Source: Paenibacillus sedimenti (GTDB taxonomy: Bacteria > Bacillota > Bacilli > Paenibacillales > NBRC-103111). From it: a DNA stretch of 64,000 bases. The stretch lies in contig NZ_JACVVD010000004.1 in NCBI RefSeq assembly GCF_014534655.1, forward strand, positions 186,001-250,000. Reading direction: 5' to 3'. A program made the translations under genes and the position numbers. Below, piece by piece: positions 51,256 to 59,805 of this stretch (position 1 is its first letter; each line of letters opens with the position of its first letter). The notes under the pieces are model-generated. The model was not told the origin of the DNA. It did not search any database and was given only the letters and a program-made list of their open reading frames with translations.

Positions 51256-53076
51256 TCAGCGGCTCGGGGCAAACCAGATTTTGCGGAAATCGACCCAGCC
51301 CAGATCATTAATGCTCACGCCTTTAATCGAATCGTGATAGGTCGTATGAAGTGAACGGTGTAGAACGAACAGGAATGATTTATCCTCTTGCAACATATCA
51401 ACCATCTCATTCAGCTTGCGGATGCGCTCCTCCTGATTCGGGTTGGCCAGAAGCAAATCGATTTCGCCGTCGATCCATTCGATTCGCACTTCGTTCAAAT
51501 GCGCACGTACGTAGCTGTTGCTTTGCTTGAGCGTTTGTACAATATGAAGGTCATAATCGCTTTCCATTACGATGTGATATAAGATCAGATCCGCATTCGC
51601 GATCGTATCCAGCTTCATCATTTCAGACTTGCTATGCGGAATCAGTTGAATAGGAATGCCCACTTTCGCGCATTGATTGCAAATCCAAACGGCATCTTCA
51701 TTCTGCTGGGTATAAATGAACATATTTAACTGCTCTCCGCCGTACCCCATCTCATCCAAAAGACGTTTGGCTTCTTCAAAATCGGTTTGATAGGGGGATT
51801 CCGCTCGTTCCAGTCTCGGTAAAAAGCTGCTGGCCGGCGCTTCCCTCAAACCTCCAAGCTCCTCTACCATTCGTTCTCTATCGATGACCAGATCGACCGC
51901 TTTGCGGAAAAGCCGCTGTTGCTGCGGTCCCTGCTTATTCATATTAAAGGTGAGCAAGCTGCAGCCGAGAACGGACTGTTTGATTTGGTGCCATTCGGAA
52001 TCTTTACCTACGGCGCCCACAGGTATTTTGGAGTCTGTCGAATCGCAAAGCACCTGTACCATATCCCAGCTAGGACCAACCTCGGATAAATCCTGCGGAA
52101 GCAGCCAAATTTCCACTTGATCGAGATGCGGTCTTACCCCGAAATAACTGTCAAATGCGCGAAGCTTGCAAATATAATCATCATTTCGTTCCAAACGAAA
52201 CGGTCCCGTCCCTATCGGCATGCGGGCAAACATCGCTTCATTATCGCGGCAAATCTCCTCCGGAACGATAGCCATCGAAGTGTGCGAAAGCTGCTGCAAG
52301 AACAGCACATTCGGCTGCTTTAGTTCAATCGCGATCGCATTGCGGTTAAGCACCGTCAGGGCTTCAATACCATCAGTAAGCCACCCTTGACTTGCCGACG
52401 CTCCAAGTTCTATTAGTCTGGAAAATGAATAGTGAACGTCGTATGCCGTCATCTCTCTGCCATGATGGAACAGCACGCCCTTTCGCAAATAAAACGTATA
52501 ATGCAAGCTGTCTTCACTAATCTCCCAATAATGAGCCAGATGCGGTTCAATGACCATGTTCTGGGGATTATATCCAACCAGTGTATCAAAAATTTGATTA
52601 ATGAGATGACAATCAAACGCAAAAAAAGCGTGCACCGGGTCCAGCGTCACAAGCCATTTATACACCGGAAACCGTAATGTATCCTTGTACCGCTCTTCAT
52701 GCTCTACCGCACGATAACCGAAATAACTAAACAACCAATCAATAAAAGAGTCCTGCAGCGCCTCTCCTTTACCCAATTGATGAATCAGCTCGATCGTACC
52801 TAAGTAATCTCCGCGCCCTGCTAACTCCATTGCCTGCTTCGAAATCATTTCCTCTACAGAAATGTGAAAAGTCAGCTCCGACGCATTGCCTCTGCCCCTT
52901 CCGGGCTTCCAGCTAATCCATCCTTGCTCGGCCATTTTCTTCAGCAGCAGCTTGACATTGCGGGTTGTACAGTACAACCTTTCCGCCAATTCCTCTAACG
53001 TTACACGCTGCCCTTGATTCTCTACTCCGTGTTCAAAACCAGCGCGAAGCTCAATATAATAGGTCAAAAGCTGCAT
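51256..53076 (-). CDS. SgrR-type regulator with solute-binding domain
   Basis: 606 aa. An N-terminal winged helix (LEELAERLYCTTRNVKLLLKKMAEQGWISWKPGRGRGN) fused to a family-5 extracellular solute-binding domain (INQIFDTLVGYNP; TFYLRKGVLFHHGREMTAYDVHYSF). SgrR proteins sense a small ligand such as a sugar phosphate in the cytoplasm. AAGGAGG precedes ATG 53076. Confidence 0.9.
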   Translation of the reverse strand: MQLLTYYIELRAGFEHGVENQGQRVTLEELAERLYCTTRNVKLLLKKMAEQGWISWKPGRGRGNASELTFHISVEEMISKQAMELAGRGDYLGTIELIHQLGKGEALQDSFIDWLFSYFGYRAVEHEERYKDTLRFPVYKWLVTLDPVHAFFAFDCHLINQIFDTLVGYNPQNMVIEPHLAHYWEISEDSLHYTFYLRKGVLFHHGREMTAYDVHYSFSRLIELGASASQGWLTDGIEALTVLNRNAIAIELKQPNVLFLQQLSHTSMAIVPEEICRDNEAMFARMPIGTGPFRLERNDDYICKLRAFDSYFGVRPHLDQVEIWLLPQDLSEVGPSWDMVQVLCDSTDSKIPVGAVGKDSEWHQIKQSVLGCSLLTFNMNKQGPQQQRLFRKAVDLVIDRERMVEELGGLREAPASSFLPRLERAESPYQTDFEEAKRLLDEMGYGGEQLNMFIYTQQNEDAVWICNQCAKVGIPIQLIPHSKSEMMKLDTIANADLILYHIVMESDYDLHIVQTLKQSNSYVRAHLNEVRIEWIDGEIDLLLANPNQEERIRKLNEMVDMLQEDKSFLFVLHRSLHTTYHDSIKGVSINDLGWVDFRKIWFAPSR

Positions 53077-53092
53077 CGTTGCCTCCTTCCCA

Positions 53093-53139
53093 CAAAAGGG
53101 GAAATTAATAAAGTAAATTATACTCTTTTTGTTCCCCTT
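53093..53139. promoter_or_regulatory. inverted repeat in the SgrR-like promoter region
   Basis: AAGGGGAA and TTCCCCTT arms about 28 bases apart, between the divergent SgrR-like gene and the 49-aa gene, with a TATACT -10-like box inside. Possible operator. Confidence 0.35.
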
Positions 53140-53189
53140 ATTCTAGATGTATGCTAAGAACAACAGGAAAAGAAAGGAAGGTGATCCGT

Positions 53190-53339
53190 ATGCAACCTAC
53201 AGATATTTATTTGTCCGAGAAGCTGATGCAATGGCACCAGCAGGAGTTGGAAAAAGAAGCACGCGAGCTGTGGAAATGGAAATCGTTCAAACAGCGCAAG
53301 GTTTTCGTCATGTTAACGAATTTACTCTTCTTCGTCTAA
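53190..53339 (+). CDS. 49-residue protein
   Basis: ATG 53190 after GAAAGGAAGGTGA. Helical, charged (LMQWHQQELEKEARELWKWKSF) with a short hydrophobic end (VMLTNLLFFV), possibly membrane-peripheral. It overlaps the convergent VanZ gene by 32 bases. No family recognised. Confidence 0.5.
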   Translation: MQPTDIYLSEKLMQWHQQELEKEARELWKWKSFKQRKVFVMLTNLLFFV

Positions 53340-53829
53340 TCCATCTTCTAAGGCCCAGGCATATCAGAATGAAGAGAACGGCAAGTGCAACACCAACGGC
53401 ATCCACGGCAATATCAATTGCATGACCGGTTCTACCGGGCACAAAAGTTTGATGCCATTCATCTGTAACCGCGTAAAGCACCGATATCAATGAGGAGGTG
53501 AGCAGTGCCATGATGACATTTACCCGTTTCGACAGTAAGGCCAAGGACCAGAGCAGGGCAAGGATAGCGAACTCGCTAACATGCCCTGCTTTTCTTATGA
53601 AAAACTCGATTAACCCAATAGGATCCTGCCAGGAAACCAAATCATGATCGTAAGTAAACTCCCAGTGCGGGAGATTCTTTGCTATATCGTTCCTGCTCAG
53701 CCACGACGATAAAAGCGGTCGCAGACTCTGCTGTTGGTACGATTCCGCCGATTTGAAAAAAATAACCGCCATCCACATAAGGGCAGCGGCCAGAAATAAA
53801 TAAAAGCGAATCGATGATGCTTTGCGCAT
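53308..53829 (-). CDS. VanZ family membrane protein
   Basis: 173 aa, four helices. The VanZ motif AVTDEWHQTFVPGRTGHAIDIAVDAVG is intact. VanZ relatives give low-level teicoplanin resistance, but most members have unknown roles. GAGGAG upstream of ATG 53829. Confidence 0.9.
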   Translation of the reverse strand: MRKASSIRFYLFLAAALMWMAVIFFKSAESYQQQSLRPLLSSWLSRNDIAKNLPHWEFTYDHDLVSWQDPIGLIEFFIRKAGHVSEFAILALLWSLALLSKRVNVIMALLTSSLISVLYAVTDEWHQTFVPGRTGHAIDIAVDAVGVALAVLFILICLGLRRWIRRRRVNSLT

Positions 53830-53841
53830 AAGGGTATCTCC

Positions 53842-54129
53842 TCAAGTATTCAATTTCTTATGAATGCTCAACAACGCGAAAAATTCTAAAACCATCAAAT
53901 TCACGCTAGACACTCCGTAAAAGGCCATGCCGAACATCATGCGGTATCCCTCTACACTGACAGATTTCCACCAAAAAACAGCCGCGACGGTCAATATAAC
54001 ATTTAAAGCCGTCGATATCCAAAACGAGAATGCCAGCCGATTCGTTGTCCGCATCAACCACACCCCCATAATAAATGGCAGTGCAAAAGCAACCCCCATG
54101 AAAATCCAATATAGTACATTGTTCGACAC
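53842..54129 (-). CDS. small membrane protein, three helices (95 aa)
   Basis: GTG 54129 after GGGAG. Three hydrophobic helices and a short basic tail HKKLNT. Ends 12 bases before the VanZ start, so cotranscribed. No family recognised. Confidence 0.6.
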   Translation of the reverse strand: MSNNVLYWIFMGVAFALPFIMGVWLMRTTNRLAFSFWISTALNVILTVAAVFWWKSVSVEGYRMMFGMAFYGVSSVNLMVLEFFALLSIHKKLNT

Positions 54130-54326
54130 TTCCAGTCACTCCCAAAAAAATCTATAATATTCTATTAGGTTAGCATGAAAGTCTGGTTGAAACAATGTTT
54201 GCTAGCGTTTGCAACAGAATCGTCACCATAAACGGAATGGTTGAAAAACTGAAGAAATTTTCTGCGCGCAGGGCTTGCTCAAGCGACATTATTCGTGTAT
54301 AATACGAAAAGTCGACGTTAATTCGC

Positions 54327-54399
54327 GGGGCCTTAGCTCAGCTGGGAGAGCGCATCGCTGGCAGCGATGAGGTCAGGGGTTCGATCCCCCTAGGCTCCA
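54327..54399 (+). tRNA. tRNA-Ala(GGC)
   Basis: 73 nt with a full cloverleaf: acceptor GGGGCCT/AGGCTCC (one G-U pair), D-arm GCTCAGCTGGGAGAGC, anticodon loop CTGGCAG (GGC) on stem CATCG/CGATG, T-arm with GGTTCGATCCC, discriminator A. CCA is not encoded. Confidence 0.96.
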
Positions 54400-54400
54400 T

Positions 54401-54443
54401 AAATAAAAACAACCGATCTTAATAGGGTCGGTTGTTTTTATTT
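54401..54443 (+). terminator. terminator after tRNA-Ala, part of a longer inverted repeat
   Basis: 16-bp stem (54401-54416 with 54428-54443). The pairing continues outwards into the tRNA 3' strand: 54387-54416 matches the reverse complement of 54428-54457 at 29 of 30 positions. Confidence 0.8.
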
Positions 54444-54606
54444 ATGGAGCTTAGGGGTTCTCCCGCGCGCAGGCAGCGGATTCGGTGCCGGATAGGCACC
54501 AAAGCGAAAGCAGGACGAATGCCTTGGATGCAGAGTAGTTTGCACTCTTCATTAAGAAATAACATTATGAGATGGGAAACCGAATGAACATCGTAACAAA
54601 ATCATC

Positions 54607-54655
54607 TTGACGAATCAGAAGGAAATAATATACAATCATTTTGTACTGATCAGTA
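54607..54655 (+). promoter_or_regulatory. promoter and operator of the TetR gene
   Basis: TTGACG (54607-54612), 18-base spacer, TACAAT (54631-54636), then the perfect palindrome TACTGATCAGTA (54644-54655) at the expected transcription start. Suits autorepression. Confidence 0.65.
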
Positions 54656-54674
54656 TAGAAAGAGTGGGTGCAAG

Positions 54675-55256
54675 ATGGTTCGACCAAAGGAATTCGATGA
54701 ACGGATCGCACTAACTGCAGCAATGCAAGTTTTTTGGGAAAAAGGGTATGAAGCAACGTCCATCGGCGACCTTACGGAACGTATGAAGATTCAACGACCA
54801 AGTCTGTATGCAACATTCGGTGGGAAGAAAGAGCTGTTTGAAGCCGCGCTGAAAGCATATGTACAATTGAGCCTCACCTATGTCGAGAACAAGCTTCGAA
54901 GAGCGCCTTCAATGAAAGCGTCATTACTTGCGTACTTTCAAGGAATCATTGAAGGCTCAGGCGGCAGTAATCCGAATTTCGGTTGTCTGTGCGTGAATAC
55001 GATGGTTGAATTGGCACCTCATGAACCCAGTTTCTCCCTCATAACCGGAGAGTTCCATGCTCGATTAACCGAATTGTTCCAGAGATCTATTGAAGACGGG
55101 ATTCGGACCGGTGAATTATCGAATCAATTGAACCCATCTTCGATCGCACGCGTATTGACTTTAACCGCGATTGGATTATCCGTGACGATGAAGATGAAAC
55201 CTGACCCAGCGCGGGTCAAACATGTCGCAGCGGAAATTCTTACTCTATTGGAGTAA
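54675..55256 (+). CDS. TetR family regulator
   Basis: 193 aa. The N-terminal HTH (GYEATSIGDLTERMKIQRPSLYATFGGKKELFEAAL) is of the AcrR/YxaF type; the C-terminal ligand domain contains NFGCLCVNTMVELAPHEP with two Cys. Lies 64 bases upstream of the SDR gene and shares an operator half-site with it, so the two form a regulated cassette. Carried between a tRNA-Ala and a tRNA-Ala remnant. Confidence 0.88.
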   Translation: MVRPKEFDERIALTAAMQVFWEKGYEATSIGDLTERMKIQRPSLYATFGGKKELFEAALKAYVQLSLTYVENKLRRAPSMKASLLAYFQGIIEGSGGSNPNFGCLCVNTMVELAPHEPSFSLITGEFHARLTELFQRSIEDGIRTGELSNQLNPSSIARVLTLTAIGLSVTMKMKPDPARVKHVAAEILTLLE

Positions 55257-55272
55257 GTTTTTTTAACTATTC

Positions 55273-55288
55273 TGTACTGAATGGTACA
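55273..55288 (+). promoter_or_regulatory. second TetR-type operator before the SDR gene
   Basis: TGTACTGAATGGTACA shares the half-site TGTACTGA with the operator upstream of the TetR gene. Confidence 0.5.
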
Positions 55289-55320
55289 AAATGAAAATAC
55301 GAATTAGGAGGCGTTAAAGG

Positions 55321-56031
55321 ATGAACGAGAAAATCGCATTGATTACAGGTGCAAACAAAGGAATTGGTCTCGAGATCGCACGTCAGTTAGGGAAGCAAGG
55401 GATGATTGTGCTGGTTGGGGCTCGAAGTTTGGATAAGGCTGAACAGGCAGCTGCGGAGCTGCAAGCCGAACAATTCCGGGCTTACCCGATCAAGCTGGAT
55501 GTCACGGATCAGCAGGATATCCGTACCGCGGCGGAGCGAATTAATACAAAGTATGGTAAATTGGATGTTCTCGTGAACAATGCGGGTATCTATGTGGATC
55601 ATGAAGGGACAGACGTCGATATGATGCGGCGAAGCTTCGAAACAAACTTTTTCGGCGCTTACGCGTTGACCATCTCGCTGCTGCATTTGCTAAAATTGAG
55701 CCCCGCAGGGCGAATTGTGAATCAATCCAGCATTCTCGGCTCAGTTGGAACCATTCTCACGAACGAGATGTACGGGAGGGCTTCCGTGCCTGCCTATACA
55801 ACCTCGAAAGCAGCGCTGAACGCCTGGACTGCTCAACTGTCCATTCAACTTCGCGATACCCCGATTAAAGTAAACGCCTGTCATCCGGGATGGGTTAAAA
55901 CCGACATGGGAGGAAGCGGCGCCTTCATGGAAATTGAAGAAGGGGCGGAGACGGCGGTCTTCTTGGCCACGCTGCCTGGTGATGGACCTACAGGGGGCTT
56001 GTTTCATAAACAAGAAACCTTGCCTTGGTGA
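55321..56031 (+). CDS. short-chain dehydrogenase/reductase
   Basis: 236 aa. ATG 55321 after AGGAGG. Cofactor motif TGANKGIGLEIA, VNNAG, catalytic Ser in QSSILGS and YTTSK (YxxxK), then the NACHPGWVKTDMGG tail typical of carbonyl-reductase-like SDRs. Presumably reduces a reactive carbonyl or xenobiotic sensed by the TetR protein. Confidence 0.9.
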   Translation: MNEKIALITGANKGIGLEIARQLGKQGMIVLVGARSLDKAEQAAAELQAEQFRAYPIKLDVTDQQDIRTAAERINTKYGKLDVLVNNAGIYVDHEGTDVDMMRRSFETNFFGAYALTISLLHLLKLSPAGRIVNQSSILGSVGTILTNEMYGRASVPAYTTSKAALNAWTAQLSIQLRDTPIKVNACHPGWVKTDMGGSGAFMEIEEGAETAVFLATLPGDGPTGGLFHKQETLPW

Positions 56032-56208
56032 GCTGCATAAACACCGATGAGCCGTTCATGTCTGGAACTAACATGAGGAATCTAGTGGTAGATTCGTATT
56101 ATTGTTTTTTGAACCGGATGAGACCGTCACTATTATTTGAATTCTTTGTAGCAGAAGACATTGGACCAGTCTGCAATGAGCTTAATTGGTTGTGAAACCG
56201 ACTCACGC

Positions 56209-56420
56209 GGGAGAGCGCATCGCTGGCAGCGATGAGGTCAGGGGTTCAGTCCGCGCGGACGGAGTGGATGTAGAGACTTCCTTGATTCGGCTTCACGGAG
56301 GAGCACGGCGTCTGAATCTACCGCTAAAAGTCCTCTTCGAATCCGCTTCGTCAGCCATTTAATCAGGATTCGGACATCCCCCGTTTGGGTGCCATGTTAA
56401 TGGCATCCCCCTAGGCTCCA
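56209..56420 (+). pseudogene. interrupted tRNA-Ala remnant
   Basis: 56209-56247 is identical to tRNA-Ala from the D-loop to the T-loop GGGGTTC, and 56405-56420 is identical to its last 16 nt. The first 17 nt are missing and about 157 bases of repeat DNA separate the parts. It cannot fold as a tRNA. Confidence 0.85.
56241..56358 (+). repeat. direct repeat R1 (composite)
   Basis: Head 56241-56261 (GGGGTTCAGTCCGCGCGGAC + G) and tail 56305-56358. The tail matches R2 at 53 of 54 positions. It is inserted inside the tRNA-Ala remnant. The 56032-56777 gap otherwise holds no gene. Confidence 0.8.
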
Positions 56421-56472
56421 TAACAAAAAGAAGCACTGTAACCTCTGGTTACGGTGCTTCTTTTTGTTATGG
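56419..56472 (+). terminator. terminator after the tRNA-Ala remnant
   Basis: Long stem from CATAACAAAAAGAAGCAC to GTGCTTCTTTTTGTTATG with an inner GTAACC/GGTTAC. Its sequence differs from the terminator after the intact tRNA. Confidence 0.8.
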
Positions 56473-56494
56473 CATAGGGCAGGAGCGAACCCCG

Positions 56495-56635
56495 GGGGTT
56501 CAGTCTGCGCGGACGTAGCAAAGAATTGGGGTCCTCACAAAGTAACAGGAAAAAGATCGAAGCATCATGTAGGGTAAGAAAACGGCGTCTGAATCCACCG
56601 CTAAAAGTCCTCTTCGAATCCGCTTCGTCAGCCAT
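56495..56635 (+). repeat. direct repeat R2 (composite)
   Basis: Head 56495-56515 (GGGGTTCAGTCTGCGCGGAC + G) and tail 56582-56635. A degenerate head-like sequence (GGAGCGAACCC then GGTTCAGTC) recurs at 56482 and 58144. Confidence 0.8.
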
Positions 56636-56777
56636 AAAATCAAGATTCGAGCTGGTGCCGAAAAAGTGACAATAAAAGAGAGGGGGAACTTTCCAAAACT
56701 TGAGAAGTTTAGTTCAATGTGAATAATAAATTAACTTCTGTGCGATCATATACCGTGGAATAAGGAGGTGATTGTGC

Positions 56778-56990
56778 ATGAATCAGCAAGCCCTAGCTTT
56801 ACATGAAACATTAGAGTTACACGAACTGTTAACATCTAAAACCGTTTGTTTAACCGAAGCAAAAGCTCGACTTCAATTAGTTCAAGACCAAGAGTTAAAA
56901 ACTTTGATTCAACAAGATATCCAGCAAACAAGTCAATCCATTCAACAATTTACAAACATTCTCTCCACTGCAGCAAATCAACTACAATGA
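56778..56990 (+). CDS. small helical protein, partner of CotF-like protein (70 aa)
   Basis: ATG 56778 with AAGGAGGTGA at 56763-56772. Helical, Gln/Thr-rich (LHETLELHELLTSKTVCLTEAK; QDQELKTLIQQDIQQTSQSIQQF), a pattern like the N-terminal half of CotF-type coat proteins. It precedes the CotF-like gene by 13 bases. AT-rich codon use. Confidence 0.7.
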   Translation: MNQQALALHETLELHELLTSKTVCLTEAKARLQLVQDQELKTLIQQDIQQTSQSIQQFTNILSTAANQLQ

Positions 56991-57003
56991 ATGAGGTGCT
57001 AAA

Positions 57004-57279
57004 ATGACCACCGCAGTACAAGCCACATTAACCGATCAAACAATCGCTACTGATATGCTCTTAACATCAAAATGCTCTGTAAAGGGTTTAGCCGCTGCGA
57101 TCACAGAAGCAGCAACACCACAAGTTCGTACTTTATTGAAGCAAGATCTTGACACTGCAATTGCTTTTCAAGAAAAACTATCTGCTTATATGCAATCAAA
57201 GGGTTGGTATAATGCCTTTAATGTAAAGCAGCAACTACAAACGGACTTACAAAATGCTAAAACAGTGTTAAGTTTATAG
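57004..57279 (+). CDS. CotF-like spore coat protein
   Basis: 91 aa. TDQTIATDMLLTSKCSVKGLAAAITEAATPQVRTLL and YMQSKGWYNAFNVKQQL match the CotF family (COG5577) over its whole length. Shorter than the 193-aa relative at 14.0 kb. Part of a two-gene unit with the 70-aa protein. Confidence 0.85.
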   Translation: MTTAVQATLTDQTIATDMLLTSKCSVKGLAAAITEAATPQVRTLLKQDLDTAIAFQEKLSAYMQSKGWYNAFNVKQQLQTDLQNAKTVLSL

Positions 57280-57442
57280 TGTGGGCTGGGTGGGCAGAGT
57301 ATATTTGGGATCTGTTCACCCAGTTCTATTTTAAACTTTCGATAGAAAGCCAAAGATCTCAATATTCCCTCGTTTGCCGTGGTTTCTTTATTTTAAAAAC
57401 ACTTCTTTATGGAAATACTTAACCATGAAGGAGGTTTTTCAA

Positions 57443-57550
57443 ATGAATGAACCTAACAATCCAGCAAAAGGAATAATTAACGGATTACTCCTCTCGCTCC
57501 CTTTATGGGGAATTATTCTGTCAGTATTGTCTCTTGTGATTCATCAATAA
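57443..57550 (+). CDS. 35-residue membrane peptide
   Basis: ATG 57443 after GAAGGAGG at 57427-57434. NEPNNPAKGIINGLLLSLPL begins a single hydrophobic helix extending to VIHQ. No family recognised; the strong ribosome site supports it. Confidence 0.55.
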   Translation: MNEPNNPAKGIINGLLLSLPLWGIILSVLSLVIHQ

Positions 57551-57645
57551 AGACCACTAGTCCCCGCTGGTGGTTTTTTCTTCAAATTTGCAGCTCTATT
57601 GAATTTCTTCGAATTGGGTATGCTAATAAAAAAAAAGGAAAAATT

Positions 57646-58119
57646 ATGATCGGACTTATAATTGCAATAGTTGTATTTAATTTCATTGCCTTTAAAACCA
57701 ATAAGAGGCTGTCGGCAAACCAAATTGTTCATATTTGGACATTTACAACGGCGTTTCAAGATACCTTTGATCTTATTGTTGATTATATATTGCATGCTTA
57801 TTGGTATTTTACAGAAGATATTGACTGGCTAGCCCTGCCAGCCCATATAGCATTGGTTCCTCCCGTTAACATGATGTTCTTAAATTGGTTTCCTTTTAAA
57901 AGTCCATTGAGAAAACAATTATTTTACTTGATCTGTTGGGATATTGGAACAGTAATTTATGAGATCATTACATTGCTTCCTGAACCTTGGGGATTCTTTC
58001 ACTACGGTTGGTGGAGATCATGGCATTCTTTAGTTATTAATCCCATCCTGATGTTAATCTTGTTAGGTTATTATAAATGGATCTGTAGGCTAGAAAAAAA
58101 ACTTATTATTGGGCAATGA
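57646..58119 (+). CDS. multi-helix membrane protein (157 aa), CBO0543-like
   Basis: ATG 57646 after AAAGGAAA; the longer frame reads through intergenic DNA. About four helices with WTFTTAFQDTFDLIVDYILHAYWYF and GFFHYGWWRSWHSL. The layout resembles the uncharacterised CBO0543 family of spore formers, a loose match. AT-rich. Confidence 0.6.
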   Translation: MIGLIIAIVVFNFIAFKTNKRLSANQIVHIWTFTTAFQDTFDLIVDYILHAYWYFTEDIDWLALPAHIALVPPVNMMFLNWFPFKSPLRKQLFYLICWDIGTVIYEIITLLPEPWGFFHYGWWRSWHSLVINPILMLILLGYYKWICRLEKKLIIGQ

Positions 58120-58225
58120 AAAAGTAACACGAGGGTGCTTGCTGGAGCGAACCCTGAGGTTCAGTCCAATGCAGTGTCATTCTTTTCTTGACTTGTTATA
58201 AAAAATGGCATACCATGGATACAAA

Positions 58226-58345
58226 TGAAAGTAAGTACTTGCATTCAAAATCCTTTCCGGCCGTTTCAATAGAGAAGCGTCAGAACACTTACTAGGGCAT
58301 TAACTCCCTTGTTTTTTTACAAGTCACTTGAAAGCAAGTACATGC
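58226..58345 (+). repeat. pair of 17-bp direct repeats before the efflux gene
   Basis: TGAAAGTAAGTACTTGC (58226-58242) and TGAAAGCAAGTACATGC (58329-58345), 15 of 17 identical. Possible regulator sites; the second lies in the leader just before the start codon. Confidence 0.5.
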
Positions 58346-58387
58346 TTACACGAATTGATCGTGGATAGACGAAAGGGGATATGGAAA

Positions 58388-59761
58388 ATGGAAACAAACT
58401 CGCACCAGCAAACCGGAGAGAAACTGATTCGTATTCTGATGTTCACACTTACCCTGTCATCGATGAGCGCATTGATGTTTAACATCGTACTCCCTCAAAT
58501 TAGTAAAGAGTTCGATCTAAGTATCGCTCATGTAAGCTGGATTTCTTCAGCTTATACTTTGATTTACGCTATTGGCACGGTTACTTACGGAAAGTTGGCT
58601 GACAGATATAAGCTCAAAAATTTATTGACGGTCGGATTACTTTTGTTTACAATCGGTTCATTGATCGGCCTGGCCTCCCAGACATTCTGGATGGCACTTG
58701 CCGGGAGGTGCATACAGTCAGCAGGAGCAGCCGCAATCCCTGCAACAGCTATGCTCATTCCCATACGCTATTTTTCTCCGGATCGAAGAGGATCCGCTTT
58801 AGGTATGACCGCCGTAGGTTTGGCACTTGGCAGTGCTCTTGGTCCGATTATTTCTGCATTAATCGTCAGCTTTGCTCATTGGCGATGGTTATTCTGTGTA
58901 CCTCTCTTTATCTTAATCACGCTTCCCTATTACCGAAAATATTTGGGAGATGAGCAAGGCGAGGTAAGAAAATTTGATTGGCTAGGCGGAGGTTTACTAG
59001 CGGTCGCAGTGGCACTGCTCCTTCTTGGTGTTACGAATGGGGCCTGGTGGTTTATAATTGCCGGTTTGTTCACAGGTGTTTTGTTTATAACAAGAATTCG
59101 ATCCGCTGCCGAACCGTTTGTTCAGCCTAAGATATTTAATCATACACCGTATTCGTTAGGTATAACGATTGCTGTTCTCTTAAGCGGGATTGGTGCTTCT
59201 CTTTATTTTCTAAGTCCTCTGCTTTTATCTCGTGTTTATCAGCTGCCGCCGTATTGGATTGGCTTCGCCATGGTTCCAGCCGCCATAGTCTCGGCCATTC
59301 TGGGGCGTAAGGGCGGAAAGCTGGCAGACCTGAAAGGAAACTCGTTCTTATTCTTTGTAGCATCCGGATCGTTAATAACCTGCTTTGTTTTACTTTCATC
59401 CTTCACCGGGGTCTCATCTGTAATGATTGCTGTCTTTCTGATATTCGGCAACGTGGGGCAATCCTTTATGCTCATCGCCTTGTCAAATTCCATCTCAAGG
59501 ACCTTGCCAAAGGAACAGATCGGAGTGGGCATGGGAATATTTTCGATGTTGAATTTCATTACACAAGGAATGGCTACAGGTGTTTATAGTAAAATGGTTG
59601 ACCTTCATTCCCCATTTCCTTGGAACCCGATAAATATCTACCCCAATAGTTCTGTTTTTAGCAACATCTATCTCGTTCTTGCTGCTTTGCATGTAGCCAT
59701 TTTATTGTTCTACTATATTCAGTTTGGAACAAGAAAAATAAGCGTTCAAGCAAAAGGCTGA
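58388..59761 (+). CDS. 14-TM MFS drug efflux transporter (DHA2, TetA(L)-like)
   Basis: 457 aa, close to the 458 aa of TetA(L). ATG 58388 lies 9 bases from AAAGGGG; an out-of-frame ATG at 58381 is too close. Motif A GKLADRYKLKNLL (about 68), motif C GSALGPIISALI (about 158) and the DHA2 SWISSAYTL motif are present. Likely a proton antiporter exporting tetracycline-like or other drugs; specificity cannot be read from sequence. Confidence 0.88.
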   Translation: METNSHQQTGEKLIRILMFTLTLSSMSALMFNIVLPQISKEFDLSIAHVSWISSAYTLIYAIGTVTYGKLADRYKLKNLLTVGLLLFTIGSLIGLASQTFWMALAGRCIQSAGAAAIPATAMLIPIRYFSPDRRGSALGMTAVGLALGSALGPIISALIVSFAHWRWLFCVPLFILITLPYYRKYLGDEQGEVRKFDWLGGGLLAVAVALLLLGVTNGAWWFIIAGLFTGVLFITRIRSAAEPFVQPKIFNHTPYSLGITIAVLLSGIGASLYFLSPLLLSRVYQLPPYWIGFAMVPAAIVSAILGRKGGKLADLKGNSFLFFVASGSLITCFVLLSSFTGVSSVMIAVFLIFGNVGQSFMLIALSNSISRTLPKEQIGVGMGIFSMLNFITQGMATGVYSKMVDLHSPFPWNPINIYPNSSVFSNIYLVLAALHVAILLFYYIQFGTRKISVQAKG

Positions 59762-59805
59762 ATCGTATAACCTCAACATGTTTCTAACCTGAAAGAAATA
59801 TACCA

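Noticed and set aside
53842-54145. Overlapping frame 53906-54145 on the minus strand
   Set aside because: Shadow of the three-helix membrane protein, which has the better start and hydrophobic pattern.
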